Shown here piece by piece: positions 17,456 to 25,890 of a stretch of DNA of 56,337 nucleotides. This DNA comes from Desulfobulbus sp. (lineage in GTDB: Bacteria; Desulfobacterota; Desulfobulbia; Desulfobulbales; Desulfobulbaceae), in assembly GCA_003604995.1 (NCBI GenBank), contig QZJD01000068.1, positions 1 through 56,337 on the forward strand, in the 5' to 3' direction. The translations under genes and the position numbers were made by a program. The notes under the pieces were generated by a model. That model was not told where the DNA came from. It did no database searches and saw only the letters and a list, made by a program, of their open reading frames with translations. The stretch's first letter is position 1. Each line of letters opens with the position of its first letter.

Positions 17456-20092
17456 TTACTCGTTTCTGAACAGCCTGAGCATGTTGCCGTGGTGCATCTC
17501 GTCCTCCATGTCCACGGTATGACAGACCTTGCAGTTCCGGTTGGAGCCGATGGGATAGGGGTCGCCCTGGTACTGGAGGGGCTGCAAACTGTCGCGGTTG
17601 CCGTAATACGGGTTGTCCGCCGGGTAGACGGCGTGGGGGCTGCCGTGGCAGGCGGCGCAGCGGATCTTGCCGGTCTCGTCGCTCCGGTTCCGGTACAGCT
17701 GCTCTTTCCCTTCGGTCCACTGGTTGAAGGTGGTGTCGCTCTGGGGCAGCTGGAAGTCCGCATGGCAGTTGAGGCAGTCCGGCTCATTGACCCAGGGAGA
17801 GCGCGGCGCGATTTCCTCGCTGCTCTTGAAGCCGGCCGGTCTGATCTGCCGCATGAGGTCGGCGGCGTGCTGCTTGCCCTGTTTCAGCTCGCCCTGCAGC
17901 AGGCTGATGGCGTGGTTTTCCATCTCGCCGTGGCAGTAGGTGCAGTCGAGTCCCAGGCCGCGGTGGATGTCCCGATAGGCCCTGGTCGCGCCGCCGCTGT
18001 CCGCCGGATGGCAGAGGACGCAGTAGTAGGCGCCGCGGCCGGCCAGGAAGTTGGCATGGAAGCCGTGGATGGCCGCGGACAGGTTCAGCCGTTCCGGGTC
18101 GCCCGGCGCGTTCTGTGAGGAATCCCCGTGGCAGCGGTTGCAGAGTACCGGTCCCATGGCAGCCAGTTCCAGCAGGCGGGTGCCGCTGATCCGGTCATGG
18201 GCGGCCAGGACGTTTTCCGCGGTCACCTGGGAAATGCCGGCCCGGCCCTGCACCTTCCAGCCGCCGCCGTGGCAGGTGCGGCAGCCCATTTCCGTTGATT
18301 CCGGCGCGACCACCCGGGTGGATGCCAGAATCGTGCCGCTCTGATCAGTGGCGGTGATGGTCACGGCCGGATAGGGCATGAAGGTATTGGTCGCCGGATA
18401 GGGGATCACCGGCAGCAGCTCGGCAATGAAGCCGTTTTCCACCGGGGACATGGTCCCGCTCGGGCCGTTGCCCGAGAGCCCGGTGTTGTTCGGGATATCC
18501 CGGTTATAGAGCTCCCCGGCGTACTCCCAGAAATCGGTGCGCTCCGCCGGATTGATGAACTCCGGGTCCAGGGCATAGGTCAGGGTGACTCCGTCGGTCA
18601 CTACCTCGGGCAGCTCGCCCCGCCTGATCAGCTGGGCGTTGATGGTGACCCCCGGCGGCAGCAGCAGCCAGGTGCGGCCGGCATCGGTCATGGAACGCAA
18701 CCCTTCGTTGCTCCAGGCAAGCAGGACGTATTCCGAGGCGTCCATGGCAAAGGGCGGCACCGGATCTTCGGCAAAGGTGTCGAGCCGTACGTCCTCCAGC
18801 CTGTCCCGCCGGCCGTTGAGCCCGGTGGCGATATAGGCGGCCAGGGCCAGGCGCTCGTCATCGGTGCCGGCAAAGGGCGGCATGTAGGGGCTGAAGGTAT
18901 GCAGGCCGCTGATTTTTGCCGCCAGCCCGGCCGGCGTATAATTTTGGGTGAGCGCCCTGATCTCGTTCAGGGGTCCGCCCACCGAGTGGCAGGGCAGGCA
19001 GAGGATATTGAAGATCTCCCGCCCGGCCTCCAGGGTGTTGTCACGGTTCAGCTCGCGGTGGCTGACCCACTTGGCTTCCTTGAGCAGGCCGTTTTGCCGG
19101 ACCCGTTCCATGTCCGCCGTGCGGATGGAGGTCGAGTACATGTAGTCGCGGATGATGTAAGGCCGCCGGCCCGCCTCGCGGATGAACTCGAAGCAGCCCA
19201 TGTACATAAGGCCGATGACCAGCAGGACAAAGGCGATGGGCCGGATGATGAGCCGCGGCATGCGGATGGCCATGAGCAGGCCGCCCAGCATGAGAACCGG
19301 CCCCAGGATCCAGAAACCGGTCAGATAGGGCTTGATCTCCGGCATGCGTTCAAAGATCAGGGTCTGGAGCTCCGGCGGCAGGGCCGCCCGATACCACCAG
19401 GCCGAGGCCAGGAAGAGGACAAAGGGGGCGACCAGCCAGACGGCGCAGTAGCGGACCATTTTCAGACGCAGGGTTTCCTCTTTGATGTTGAGGGCGGTGA
19501 GGAACCCGTACAGCCCGGCGAACATGATCGCCAGAAAGGTCCGGAAGAACAGGGCCGGCCAGAAGGTGGGGTTGAAGTAGCCGGACCAGAAATTGTTGTT
19601 GGTCAGCCACTGGCCGGGGGTGAGCATGAAATCGATGATCCCGTTGATCACGAACAGCGACAACCAGGCGGCGATGAAATAGATCCAGCCGATGCGTACG
19701 TGGTTGCGGTCGTCCATCCGGCCGAAGGTGTAGTAGTAGATGAAGAGCGAGACGATCTCCAGGACAAAGAAGACCCATTCGATGGCCCAGGCAAAGACGA
19801 AGATGTGGATCAGCTCCGAGGTCGCCGCCGGATTGAGCAGGGCGATGGTAAACCAGATGCCCACCCCGGTCATGCTGCCGGCCACCATGGTCAGGAGCAG
19901 GAAGAATTTGGTGTGCTTGCGGACGAAATCGACAATGGCCGGGTTGCCCTCCCGCAGGCCTTTCATCTCGGTGAGGACCAGGAAGAGGCCGCCGCCCACG
20001 GCGAAATGGGAAATATAGACATGGAAGACCGCCATCATCGCGATGAGCAGGCCGCCGCCCGCCGCGTCAAGCTGCCAGATCGGATAGTTCAT
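17456..20092 (-). CDS. CydA-like quinol oxidase subunit fused to an octaheme c-type cytochrome
   Basis: 878 residues. Residues 1-300 have eight or nine membrane segments resembling CydA of the bd-type quinol oxidases: FHVYISHFAVGGG (His24 at the heme ligand position), MVAGSMTGVGIW, and AIEWVFFVLEIV with its acidic residue. A periplasmic part follows with eight CxxCH sites: CLPCH (365), CRTCH (604), CNRCH (651), CVLCH (691), CTYCH (717), CLNCH (773), CAACH (812) and CKVCH (854). It probably takes electrons from menaquinol and passes them through the heme chain to a periplasmic acceptor. The start overlaps the stop of the partner gene by 4 nt (ATGA). It is not a plain oxygen reductase. Confidence 0.85.
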   Translation of the reverse strand: MNYPIWQLDAAGGGLLIAMMAVFHVYISHFAVGGGLFLVLTEMKGLREGNPAIVDFVRKHTKFFLLLTMVAGSMTGVGIWFTIALLNPAATSELIHIFVFAWAIEWVFFVLEIVSLFIYYYTFGRMDDRNHVRIGWIYFIAAWLSLFVINGIIDFMLTPGQWLTNNNFWSGYFNPTFWPALFFRTFLAIMFAGLYGFLTALNIKEETLRLKMVRYCAVWLVAPFVLFLASAWWYRAALPPELQTLIFERMPEIKPYLTGFWILGPVLMLGGLLMAIRMPRLIIRPIAFVLLVIGLMYMGCFEFIREAGRRPYIIRDYMYSTSIRTADMERVRQNGLLKEAKWVSHRELNRDNTLEAGREIFNILCLPCHSVGGPLNEIRALTQNYTPAGLAAKISGLHTFSPYMPPFAGTDDERLALAAYIATGLNGRRDRLEDVRLDTFAEDPVPPFAMDASEYVLLAWSNEGLRSMTDAGRTWLLLPPGVTINAQLIRRGELPEVVTDGVTLTYALDPEFINPAERTDFWEYAGELYNRDIPNNTGLSGNGPSGTMSPVENGFIAELLPVIPYPATNTFMPYPAVTITATDQSGTILASTRVVAPESTEMGCRTCHGGGWKVQGRAGISQVTAENVLAAHDRISGTRLLELAAMGPVLCNRCHGDSSQNAPGDPERLNLSAAIHGFHANFLAGRGAYYCVLCHPADSGGATRAYRDIHRGLGLDCTYCHGEMENHAISLLQGELKQGKQHAADLMRQIRPAGFKSSEEIAPRSPWVNEPDCLNCHADFQLPQSDTTFNQWTEGKEQLYRNRSDETGKIRCAACHGSPHAVYPADNPYYGNRDSLQPLQYQGDPYPIGSNRNCKVCHTVDMEDEMHHGNMLRLFRNE

Positions 20093-21168
20093 GAGCGCAC
20101 CTCCCCGGCCGTCACGGCCCGCCAGGCGAGCCGCGCCATCCAGCCGATCAGGGCAAGGCCGGCCACGAAGATGACCAGAAAGAGCAGGAGCGGCGAATAC
20201 TGGGGCACCACCTCCAGGTCGGCGAGGGAGAAATAGGGCCTGAGGTAGGCGACCCGGACCAGATCGCGCACCAGGAGCATGACGAAGATGGCGGCCAGAA
20301 CAGTATAGAGCGTCGGCATCACCCGGGCCTGCAGGCTGTAGATGACCGAGAACGCGCCAAGGATGATCGCGACCACCAGAAGAACCGCGATCAGCACGCC
20401 GCTGAAGTGGCTCAGGTCATGCACCTGCCGGGGCAGGACCCCGAAGAACCAGAAGCCGATGCCGAAGTTGACGATGGTGGCATAGGCGAACCAGTTGCAG
20501 CCGGAACGCACCGCCGCGGCCGCTCCCGGATCGCCCCGGCGCACTCGCCATTCGCCAAGCAGGGCCAGGCTCAGGCCGCCCACCGCAATCGCCGCCACCA
20601 TGAAGTGGAGGTAACGGGGAATAAGGGTCGGGTCACTGAGGTTGAGGAGGAGACCGGTGGGCCGGTCAAAGTAGCGGGTCCAGGCCTCGGGCCGCTGCAT
20701 CAGGGTGAAATTGTTGCTCATCAGAAAGCCGATGGTCAGCAGCGAGGCGACAGCAAGACCGATGATGGGCACCCGGCTGTTATGCAGGGTGTCGAACCGG
20801 TAATCGAGGATATAGGCCAGGTAGTAGCCGATGATCAGGAAGGCGACGATCAGGAGCCAGAAATTGGCCATCAGCACTGAACTGGCATAGAGAAAGTTGC
20901 CGTAGAGCACCTGGACGAAGAGCAGGGGGGCGATGCCGAAGTTCACCGTAAAGGCGATGGCAAAGGGGAGCTTTTTGGAGATGTCCCGGGCCAGCGGAGT
21001 CGGCTCGCCGCCCGCCCGGAAGAGGTTGACCAGGGCGATCACCCCGCTCCCCAGCATGACGTTCATCAGGATGATGTGCAGAAACAGGGTCAGGAGCAGG
21101 AGTACCTGAAACCAGCCCCACGGAACCTGCAGGGTGTCGGGCGTCGGGATCAGAGCGGCAGGGTTCAT
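20089..21168 (-). CDS. Polytopic quinol oxidase-like membrane subunit
   Basis: 359 residues with about ten membrane segments. It has LFLHIILMNVMLGSGVIALV near the N-terminus, FTVNFGIAPLLFVQVLYGNF, and RYLHFMVAAIAVGG, a pattern related to the CydA-like half of the next gene. The two probably form a heterodimer, like the paired large subunits of bd-type or related quinol-oxidising complexes. Conserved histidines in the first and fifth helices are candidate heme ligands. It overlaps the multiheme gene by 4 nt and follows the ferredoxin gene by 28 bp. No close match comes to mind by name. Confidence 0.75.
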   Translation of the reverse strand: MNPAALIPTPDTLQVPWGWFQVLLLLTLFLHIILMNVMLGSGVIALVNLFRAGGEPTPLARDISKKLPFAIAFTVNFGIAPLLFVQVLYGNFLYASSVLMANFWLLIVAFLIIGYYLAYILDYRFDTLHNSRVPIIGLAVASLLTIGFLMSNNFTLMQRPEAWTRYFDRPTGLLLNLSDPTLIPRYLHFMVAAIAVGGLSLALLGEWRVRRGDPGAAAAVRSGCNWFAYATIVNFGIGFWFFGVLPRQVHDLSHFSGVLIAVLLVVAIILGAFSVIYSLQARVMPTLYTVLAAIFVMLLVRDLVRVAYLRPYFSLADLEVVPQYSPLLLFLVIFVAGLALIGWMARLAWRAVTAGEVRS

Positions 21169-21196
21169 GCAAACCTCCTTGGCGATGCGTTCCGGG

Positions 21197-21391
21197 TTAT
21201 GGTTCTCTAATCTCTATGCATTTCTCCGGGCAGTATGCGGCAGCCTGGCGGACGGCATCGGTGATCTCCGGGTCCGGTATGACAAGCCGGGCCTTGCCGG
21301 TCGTCTCATCCAGGCAGAAAACGGTGGGACAGAGTTCAACACAGGTGGCGCAGCTATTGCACAGATAGGTGTCGATCAGTACAGTGCCCAT
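21197..21391 (-). CDS. Single [4Fe-4S] ferredoxin
   Basis: 64 residues. CNSCATCVELCP holds three cluster cysteines plus a fourth, and AAYCPEKCIEI near the C-terminus supplies the rest of the family pattern. One CxxCxxC motif and the length match short Desulfovibrio-type ferredoxins. It is the first gene of the operon that continues into the quinol-oxidase-like subunits. A role as an electron carrier for the same complex is plausible but inferred. Confidence 0.85.
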   Translation of the reverse strand: MGTVLIDTYLCNSCATCVELCPTVFCLDETTGKARLVIPDPEITDAVRQAAAYCPEKCIEIREP

Positions 21392-21459
21392 AGTTTATAG
21401 CCTATCACAGAAGCGAAAGGGTGTCTAAAAAAATGAGCAGGTCGGGCGCTGGAACCGGA

Positions 21460-22899
21460 TCAGCAGGAACAGCCTCCCAGCCCGAGCTTTTTGAAGGTGC
21501 GGTCCGGTTCCACCGGATAGTTGCCGGTATAGCAGGCCAGGCAGAAGGTGTCCTTGCTCATGCCGGTGGCCTCAACCATTCCATCCAGGCTCAGGTAGGT
21601 CAGGGAATCCAGACCGAGAAAATCGCGGATCTCTGAAACCTTTTTTTCCGAAGCGATCAGCTCGGTGTTGGAAGGGAAGTCAATGCCGTAGAAGCAGGGG
21701 TGGCAGGTGGGCGGACAGCTGACCAGCATGTGTACCTCCCTGGCGCCGGCGTTGCGCAGTGAACGTACCCGGCTCTGGCCGGTGGTGCCACGGATGATCG
21801 AATCCTCGACGATGATCACCCTTTTATCCTTGAGCAGGGCGCGGACCGGGTTCAGCTTGACCCGCACCGAAAAGTCGCGCATGGACTGGGTGGGCTGGAT
21901 AAAGGTACGGCCGACATAATGGTTCCTGATCATCCCCATCTCCAGCGGGATGCCTGATGCCTGGGAATAGCCGATGGCCGCGTAGTTGCCCGAATCAGGG
22001 AAGGGCATGATGAAGTCGCCGTCGATCTTCGCCTCCCGGGCCAGGATTTCGCCCATCCGTTTGCGGGCCAGGTACACATTGGTCCCGAAGACATCGCTGT
22101 CCGGCCGGGCGAAGTAGACCTGCTCGAAGATGCAGAAGCTTTTTTTCGCGGGCGGCCAGGGGAACAGGGATTCGACGCCGTTCTCGTTGATGAGCAGGAC
22201 CTCGCCGGGCTGGACGTCGCGGATGTATTCCGCCTGCATCAGATCAAAGGCGCAGGTTTCCGAGGCAACGACATGGGCACCGTTTTCCAGGCGGCCCAGG
22301 CAGAGAGGGCGGAACCCGTTGGGATCGCGGACCGCGATCATCGTGTCCCGGGTCATCAGCAGCACCGAGTAGGCCCCTTTGATCCGGGCGAACGATTCCT
22401 TGACCGCCTGAGCCAGCCCCTGGTCCAGGGAGCGGGCCAGGAGATGGATGGCGATCTCGCTGTCCATGGTGGTCTGGAAGATGGAGCCCTGATGTTCCAG
22501 GTCATGGCGCAGTGCGACGGCATTGACCAGATTGCCGTTGTGGGCCACGGCCAGGGGGATCCCCTGATGATGAACCATGAAGGGCTGGGTGTTGACGATA
22601 TTGGAATCGCCGGTGGTGGAATAGCGGACATGACCCACGGCCATGTGGCCGGTCAGTCGTTGCAGGGTGGTCTCGCTGAACACCTCGGGTACCAGGCCCA
22701 TGGCCTTGTGGATGGCAACCCGCGTGCCGTCGCTGGTAACGATGCCGGCGCTTTCCTGGCCTCGATGCTGGAGGGCGTACAGGCCGAAATAGGTCAGCTT
22801 GGCTGCGTCCGGGTGGCCGTAAATGCCGCAGATGCCGCATTCATGCCGGGGTTTGTCCTGATCGTCGAATGTGTGCAGTGGTTTCATGCCCTTATCCAT
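21460..22899 (-). CDS. purF: Amidophosphoribosyltransferase
   Basis: 479 residues. It makes 5-phosphoribosylamine from PRPP and glutamine, the first step of purine synthesis. The glutaminase nucleophile is Cys21 (CGICGIYGHP), behind a 20-residue propeptide that must be removed, as in the Bacillus type. The PRPP site is VIIVEDSIIRGTTG. Cysteines in the C-terminal part (CPPTCHPCFYGID and CLACYTGNYP) fit the [4Fe-4S] cluster of this class. It is a single gene at the end of the ferredoxin/cytochrome region, with 68 bp to the ferredoxin start. Confidence 0.97.
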   Translation of the reverse strand: MDKGMKPLHTFDDQDKPRHECGICGIYGHPDAAKLTYFGLYALQHRGQESAGIVTSDGTRVAIHKAMGLVPEVFSETTLQRLTGHMAVGHVRYSTTGDSNIVNTQPFMVHHQGIPLAVAHNGNLVNAVALRHDLEHQGSIFQTTMDSEIAIHLLARSLDQGLAQAVKESFARIKGAYSVLLMTRDTMIAVRDPNGFRPLCLGRLENGAHVVASETCAFDLMQAEYIRDVQPGEVLLINENGVESLFPWPPAKKSFCIFEQVYFARPDSDVFGTNVYLARKRMGEILAREAKIDGDFIMPFPDSGNYAAIGYSQASGIPLEMGMIRNHYVGRTFIQPTQSMRDFSVRVKLNPVRALLKDKRVIIVEDSIIRGTTGQSRVRSLRNAGAREVHMLVSCPPTCHPCFYGIDFPSNTELIASEKKVSEIRDFLGLDSLTYLSLDGMVEATGMSKDTFCLACYTGNYPVEPDRTFKKLGLGGCSC

Positions 22900-22971
22900 T
22901 TAACTGGAGTATCGGGGGGCCGACCGGGTCGAGAGGGGACGGCGCCCGAAGCACAGGTCCTAAAACTGTAA

Positions 22972-22997
22972 AGGCACAAGAATGACTCCTTGTGCCT
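22972..22997 (-). terminator. Hairpin between the Ehr operon and purF
   Basis: AGGCACAAG (22972-22980) pairs with CTTGTGCCT (22989-22997). On the minus strand the stem is followed by TTTACAGTTTT, a fair terminator tail. It lies between the end of the Ehr operon (23135) and the purF start (22899), so it probably ends the Ehr transcript. It could also act in the purF leader. Confidence 0.55.
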
Positions 22998-23134
22998 GCG
23001 ATGTGATCCAATTTTCTCTTCTCGTTTCTTAGAAACAGATTACCGGGGATTTTTCAAGCAAATAGAGAGCAACGGTGCATAATCAGGCCGCCGCGAGGGT
23101 CCACCTGGTGGGAATATCCTGTATTGTTCGCCGG

Positions 23135-25117
23135 TTATCGGGAGAAAAAAATGGAGAGGAACAGGAAAACACAGAGGGTAAGAGCGGTATAGAGCAGGTA
23201 GATGCCGATGATCCCCTGATGGATGGTCCGCCGGAGCCGGGTGGCGAAACCGGCCAGGGCGAAAGCTACGGGCAGCAGGAAGTTGTCCAGCACCGTATCA
23301 GGGGTGTGGGAATGAAATGAGGCCTTGTTCGGGAAGATGCCGTTTGCGTCTTCCCGGTGAAAGCGGGTACGCAAATTCCAGTTGAACAGGTGCATGATCA
23401 TCTCCGCAAAGGAGGAGGTGGAGTACTGCGCCCTGGGCAGGGGATTGCGGTAGCCGCATCCCCAGGTTTCGGTCCGGGGAATAGCTTTCTTGCCGCCGCG
23501 CCGGACGGCGAGTACAAGCAGGGCAAGGCAGAGCATGAGCAGCATGGCCGCGCCGCTGATATATTCCGCCGGGGCCAGAGCAGTGAGAAGGGGCTCGGAG
23601 AGCGCCGTCTGCCCCAGCCACTGACTGGTTCCGCGGGAGAGCAGCGGCAGCACGGTGAGCGGTGCCAGGCCGATCCACAGGCAGGCGGCGAGCAGCACGC
23701 CCATGGCCGCGAGCATCGAGGGCGGGGCCTCGTGGATGGTGTCGCGCTTCGTTCTGGCCGTGCCGAGGAAGGAAAGGCCGAATACCTTGGCGAAGCAGAG
23801 CAGGGCCAGCCCGCCGATCATTGCCAGGGCGGGAATAGCGAGCAGCATGGCGAGGAGAGGGCCCGTCGGGGGTAACCCCGCCTGGAACAGGCCGAGGTAG
23901 ACCAGCCATTCGCTGACAAAGCCGTTCAGGGGGGGCAGGCCGCAGATGGCAATGGCGCCGCCGAGAAAGAACAGGGCGGTGAGGGGCATTTGTCGAATCA
24001 GCCCGCCGTAGGCGGTCATCCGGCGCGTACCGGTTGCGTGGATCACCGAACCGGCGCTGAGAAAGAGCAGGCCTTTGAACAGGCCGTGGTTGATCACGTG
24101 CAGGAGGGCGCCGGCCATCCCCAGGGTCGCAATGGCCGGCAGGTCGAAGCTGCGGCCCAGCAGGGCGCAGCCGGCTCCGATGAGGATGATCCCGATATTC
24201 TCGATGCTGTGATAGGCGAGCAGCCGCTTGATGTCGTGCTGGGCAATGGCAAAGGCCACCCCGATGATCCCTGACGCCACGCCAAGGGTAAGGATCAGCC
24301 AACCCCACCAGGGGGGCGGGACCTGAAAAAAGCTGGTGATCCGCAGAATGCCGTAGATGCCGGTTTTAATCATGATCCCGGACATCAGGGCGGAGACGTG
24401 GCTGGGCGCGGCGGCATGCGCGCCGGGCAGCCAGATGTGCAGGGGCATGATCCCGGCCTTGCAGCCGAAGCCGAAGAGGGCCAGCAGGAAAACGGCCTGG
24501 GCAAAGGGAACGGTGGCGACGTTCAGGCTGCCGGCCGCCGGCAGGGCGGTCAGGCAGGCTTCCTCGCCGAGCAGGGCGAACATGCCGAGCAGGACCAGGG
24601 TTGCGGCATGGGTGGCGGCGAGGTAGATGAGGCCGGCCTGCTGGACCTCGTCCCGGTCGCGTTCGCTGACCACCAGCAGATAGCCGGCCATGGCCATGAT
24701 CTCCCAGCCGATCAGGAAGACCAGGCCGTTGTCGGCGACGAGCAGCAGGGCGATACCGGCCAGCAGCAGCGGGTAGAAGGTGCGGATCCAGGTGCTGCGG
24801 CCGGGCTGTCCGGCATGCGGCAGGTAGCCGGTGCCGTAGAGCAGGCCGCAGCCGCCGAGCAGAAAGGCGGGCAGGAGAAAGACCGCTGCCAGGCCGTCCA
24901 GTCTGAGGGAAAAAACAGCGCCGCCGGACCAGGGCAGGGAAAGCGCGGGCGGCCGCGGTTCCAGGAGCGCGAAAATCGTGGCCCCCAAACCGAGCAGAAC
25001 CCCGGCCATGCCTAGGACAAGCGACAACCGGTCCCAGAACGATGACCCGCGCCGGCCGGGGATCGCGGAAAGTCCCGACAGCAGCAGCAGGATAAGGGAG
25101 GCGCAGAAGGGGATCAT
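23135..25117 (-). CDS. NuoL/M-like proton-translocating subunit of the Ehr complex (HyfB-like)
   Basis: 660 residues from ATG 25117, which overlaps the stop of the upstream gene by 4 nt (ATGA); a longer frame to 25180 is not needed. It has about 15 membrane segments of the complex I antiporter-like family: IGWEIMAMAGYLLV with its helix-5 Glu, GFGCKAGIMPLHIWLPGAH with the key Lys, and PSHVSALMSGIMIKTGIYG. It is the second HyfB-like protein of this operon, and the last gene. Confidence 0.9.
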   Translation of the reverse strand: MIPFCASLILLLLSGLSAIPGRRGSSFWDRLSLVLGMAGVLLGLGATIFALLEPRPPALSLPWSGGAVFSLRLDGLAAVFLLPAFLLGGCGLLYGTGYLPHAGQPGRSTWIRTFYPLLLAGIALLLVADNGLVFLIGWEIMAMAGYLLVVSERDRDEVQQAGLIYLAATHAATLVLLGMFALLGEEACLTALPAAGSLNVATVPFAQAVFLLALFGFGCKAGIMPLHIWLPGAHAAAPSHVSALMSGIMIKTGIYGILRITSFFQVPPPWWGWLILTLGVASGIIGVAFAIAQHDIKRLLAYHSIENIGIILIGAGCALLGRSFDLPAIATLGMAGALLHVINHGLFKGLLFLSAGSVIHATGTRRMTAYGGLIRQMPLTALFFLGGAIAICGLPPLNGFVSEWLVYLGLFQAGLPPTGPLLAMLLAIPALAMIGGLALLCFAKVFGLSFLGTARTKRDTIHEAPPSMLAAMGVLLAACLWIGLAPLTVLPLLSRGTSQWLGQTALSEPLLTALAPAEYISGAAMLLMLCLALLVLAVRRGGKKAIPRTETWGCGYRNPLPRAQYSTSSFAEMIMHLFNWNLRTRFHREDANGIFPNKASFHSHTPDTVLDNFLLPVAFALAGFATRLRRTIHQGIIGIYLLYTALTLCVFLFLSIFFSR

Positions 25118-25872
25118 GTTGGCCGCCGGTCCAGCAGACGGAGCAGGCCGTCCAGGGTGGTGTAGGGGTGAGGCGGGCAACCCGGGATGTACAGGTCCAC
25201 CGGCAGGATCTCCTCGATGCCGTTGCGGACCTCGGGGCTGCCGCGGAACGGTCCGCCGTCGATGGCGCAGGCGCCGGCGGCGATGACGATCTTCGGCGCA
25301 GGCACCGCGTCATAGGTGGCCAGGAGCGCCGAATGCATGTTGCGGGTCACCGGTCCGGTGACCAGGATGCCGTCGGCGTGGCGGGGCGAGGCCACGAACT
25401 GGATGCCGAACCGGCCCAGGTCGAAGACCAAGGTGCCCAGCACGTTGACATCCGCCTCGCAGCCGTTGCAGCCGCCGGCCGAGACCTGGCGCAGCTTCAG
25501 GGAGCGCTTGAACAGGGAGAGCATCTTCTTGTTGAGGGCGGCGGCCAGAGCCAGTTCTTTCCGGTCCAGGATCAGGTCCTGTCTTGCGCTTGCGGCCAGG
25601 CGGTAATCGTTGCCGAAGGTCAGCGCTCCGTGCGGACAGACCGGGCAGTCGGCGCAGAACAGGCAGCGGCCGAGATCAATGGCCGGCCTGCCCTCCCGGA
25701 GGGAAAAGGCGTCAAAGGGACATTTCCCTCGGCATTCATCACAGCCGGGCCGGCATTTGTCGTGGGCGAGCAGGGGCAGGCCCCGGAAACGTTTCGGCAG
25801 CACCGGCTCGCTCGCCGGGAAGGCACCGGTGCGATATCCCTGGCGCCAGCGTTCACGGATCACTCTCAGCAT
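25114..25872 (-). CDS. Ferredoxin / NuoB-like small subunit of the Ehr complex (HyfH-HyfI type fusion)
   Basis: 252 residues. The N-terminal third is ferredoxin-like with eight cysteines in two clusters, CRPGCDECRGKCP and CLFCADCPVCP; the spacing is CxxxCxxCxxxCP in the first and CxxCxxCxxCP in the second, off the usual pattern. The rest is a NuoB/hydrogenase small subunit domain with the four cysteines of cluster N2: GGCNGCEADV, GACAIDGG and PGCPPHP. In hydrogenase-4 these two functions are separate genes (hyfH and hyfI). The subunit would carry electrons towards the large subunit at 25891. It overlaps the next gene by 4 nt. Confidence 0.88.
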   Translation of the reverse strand: MLRVIRERWRQGYRTGAFPASEPVLPKRFRGLPLLAHDKCRPGCDECRGKCPFDAFSLREGRPAIDLGRCLFCADCPVCPHGALTFGNDYRLAASARQDLILDRKELALAAALNKKMLSLFKRSLKLRQVSAGGCNGCEADVNVLGTLVFDLGRFGIQFVASPRHADGILVTGPVTRNMHSALLATYDAVPAPKIVIAAGACAIDGGPFRGSPEVRNGIEEILPVDLYIPGCPPHPYTTLDGLLRLLDRRPT

Positions 25873-25890
25873 GCAGTTACCTCAAAATGA

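Noticed and set aside
18899-20236. A 445-codon open frame antisense to the CydA-multiheme gene
   Set aside because: Low-complexity Gly, Asp and Glu content, no family, and it lies opposite a clear gene; it is a GC-driven shadow.
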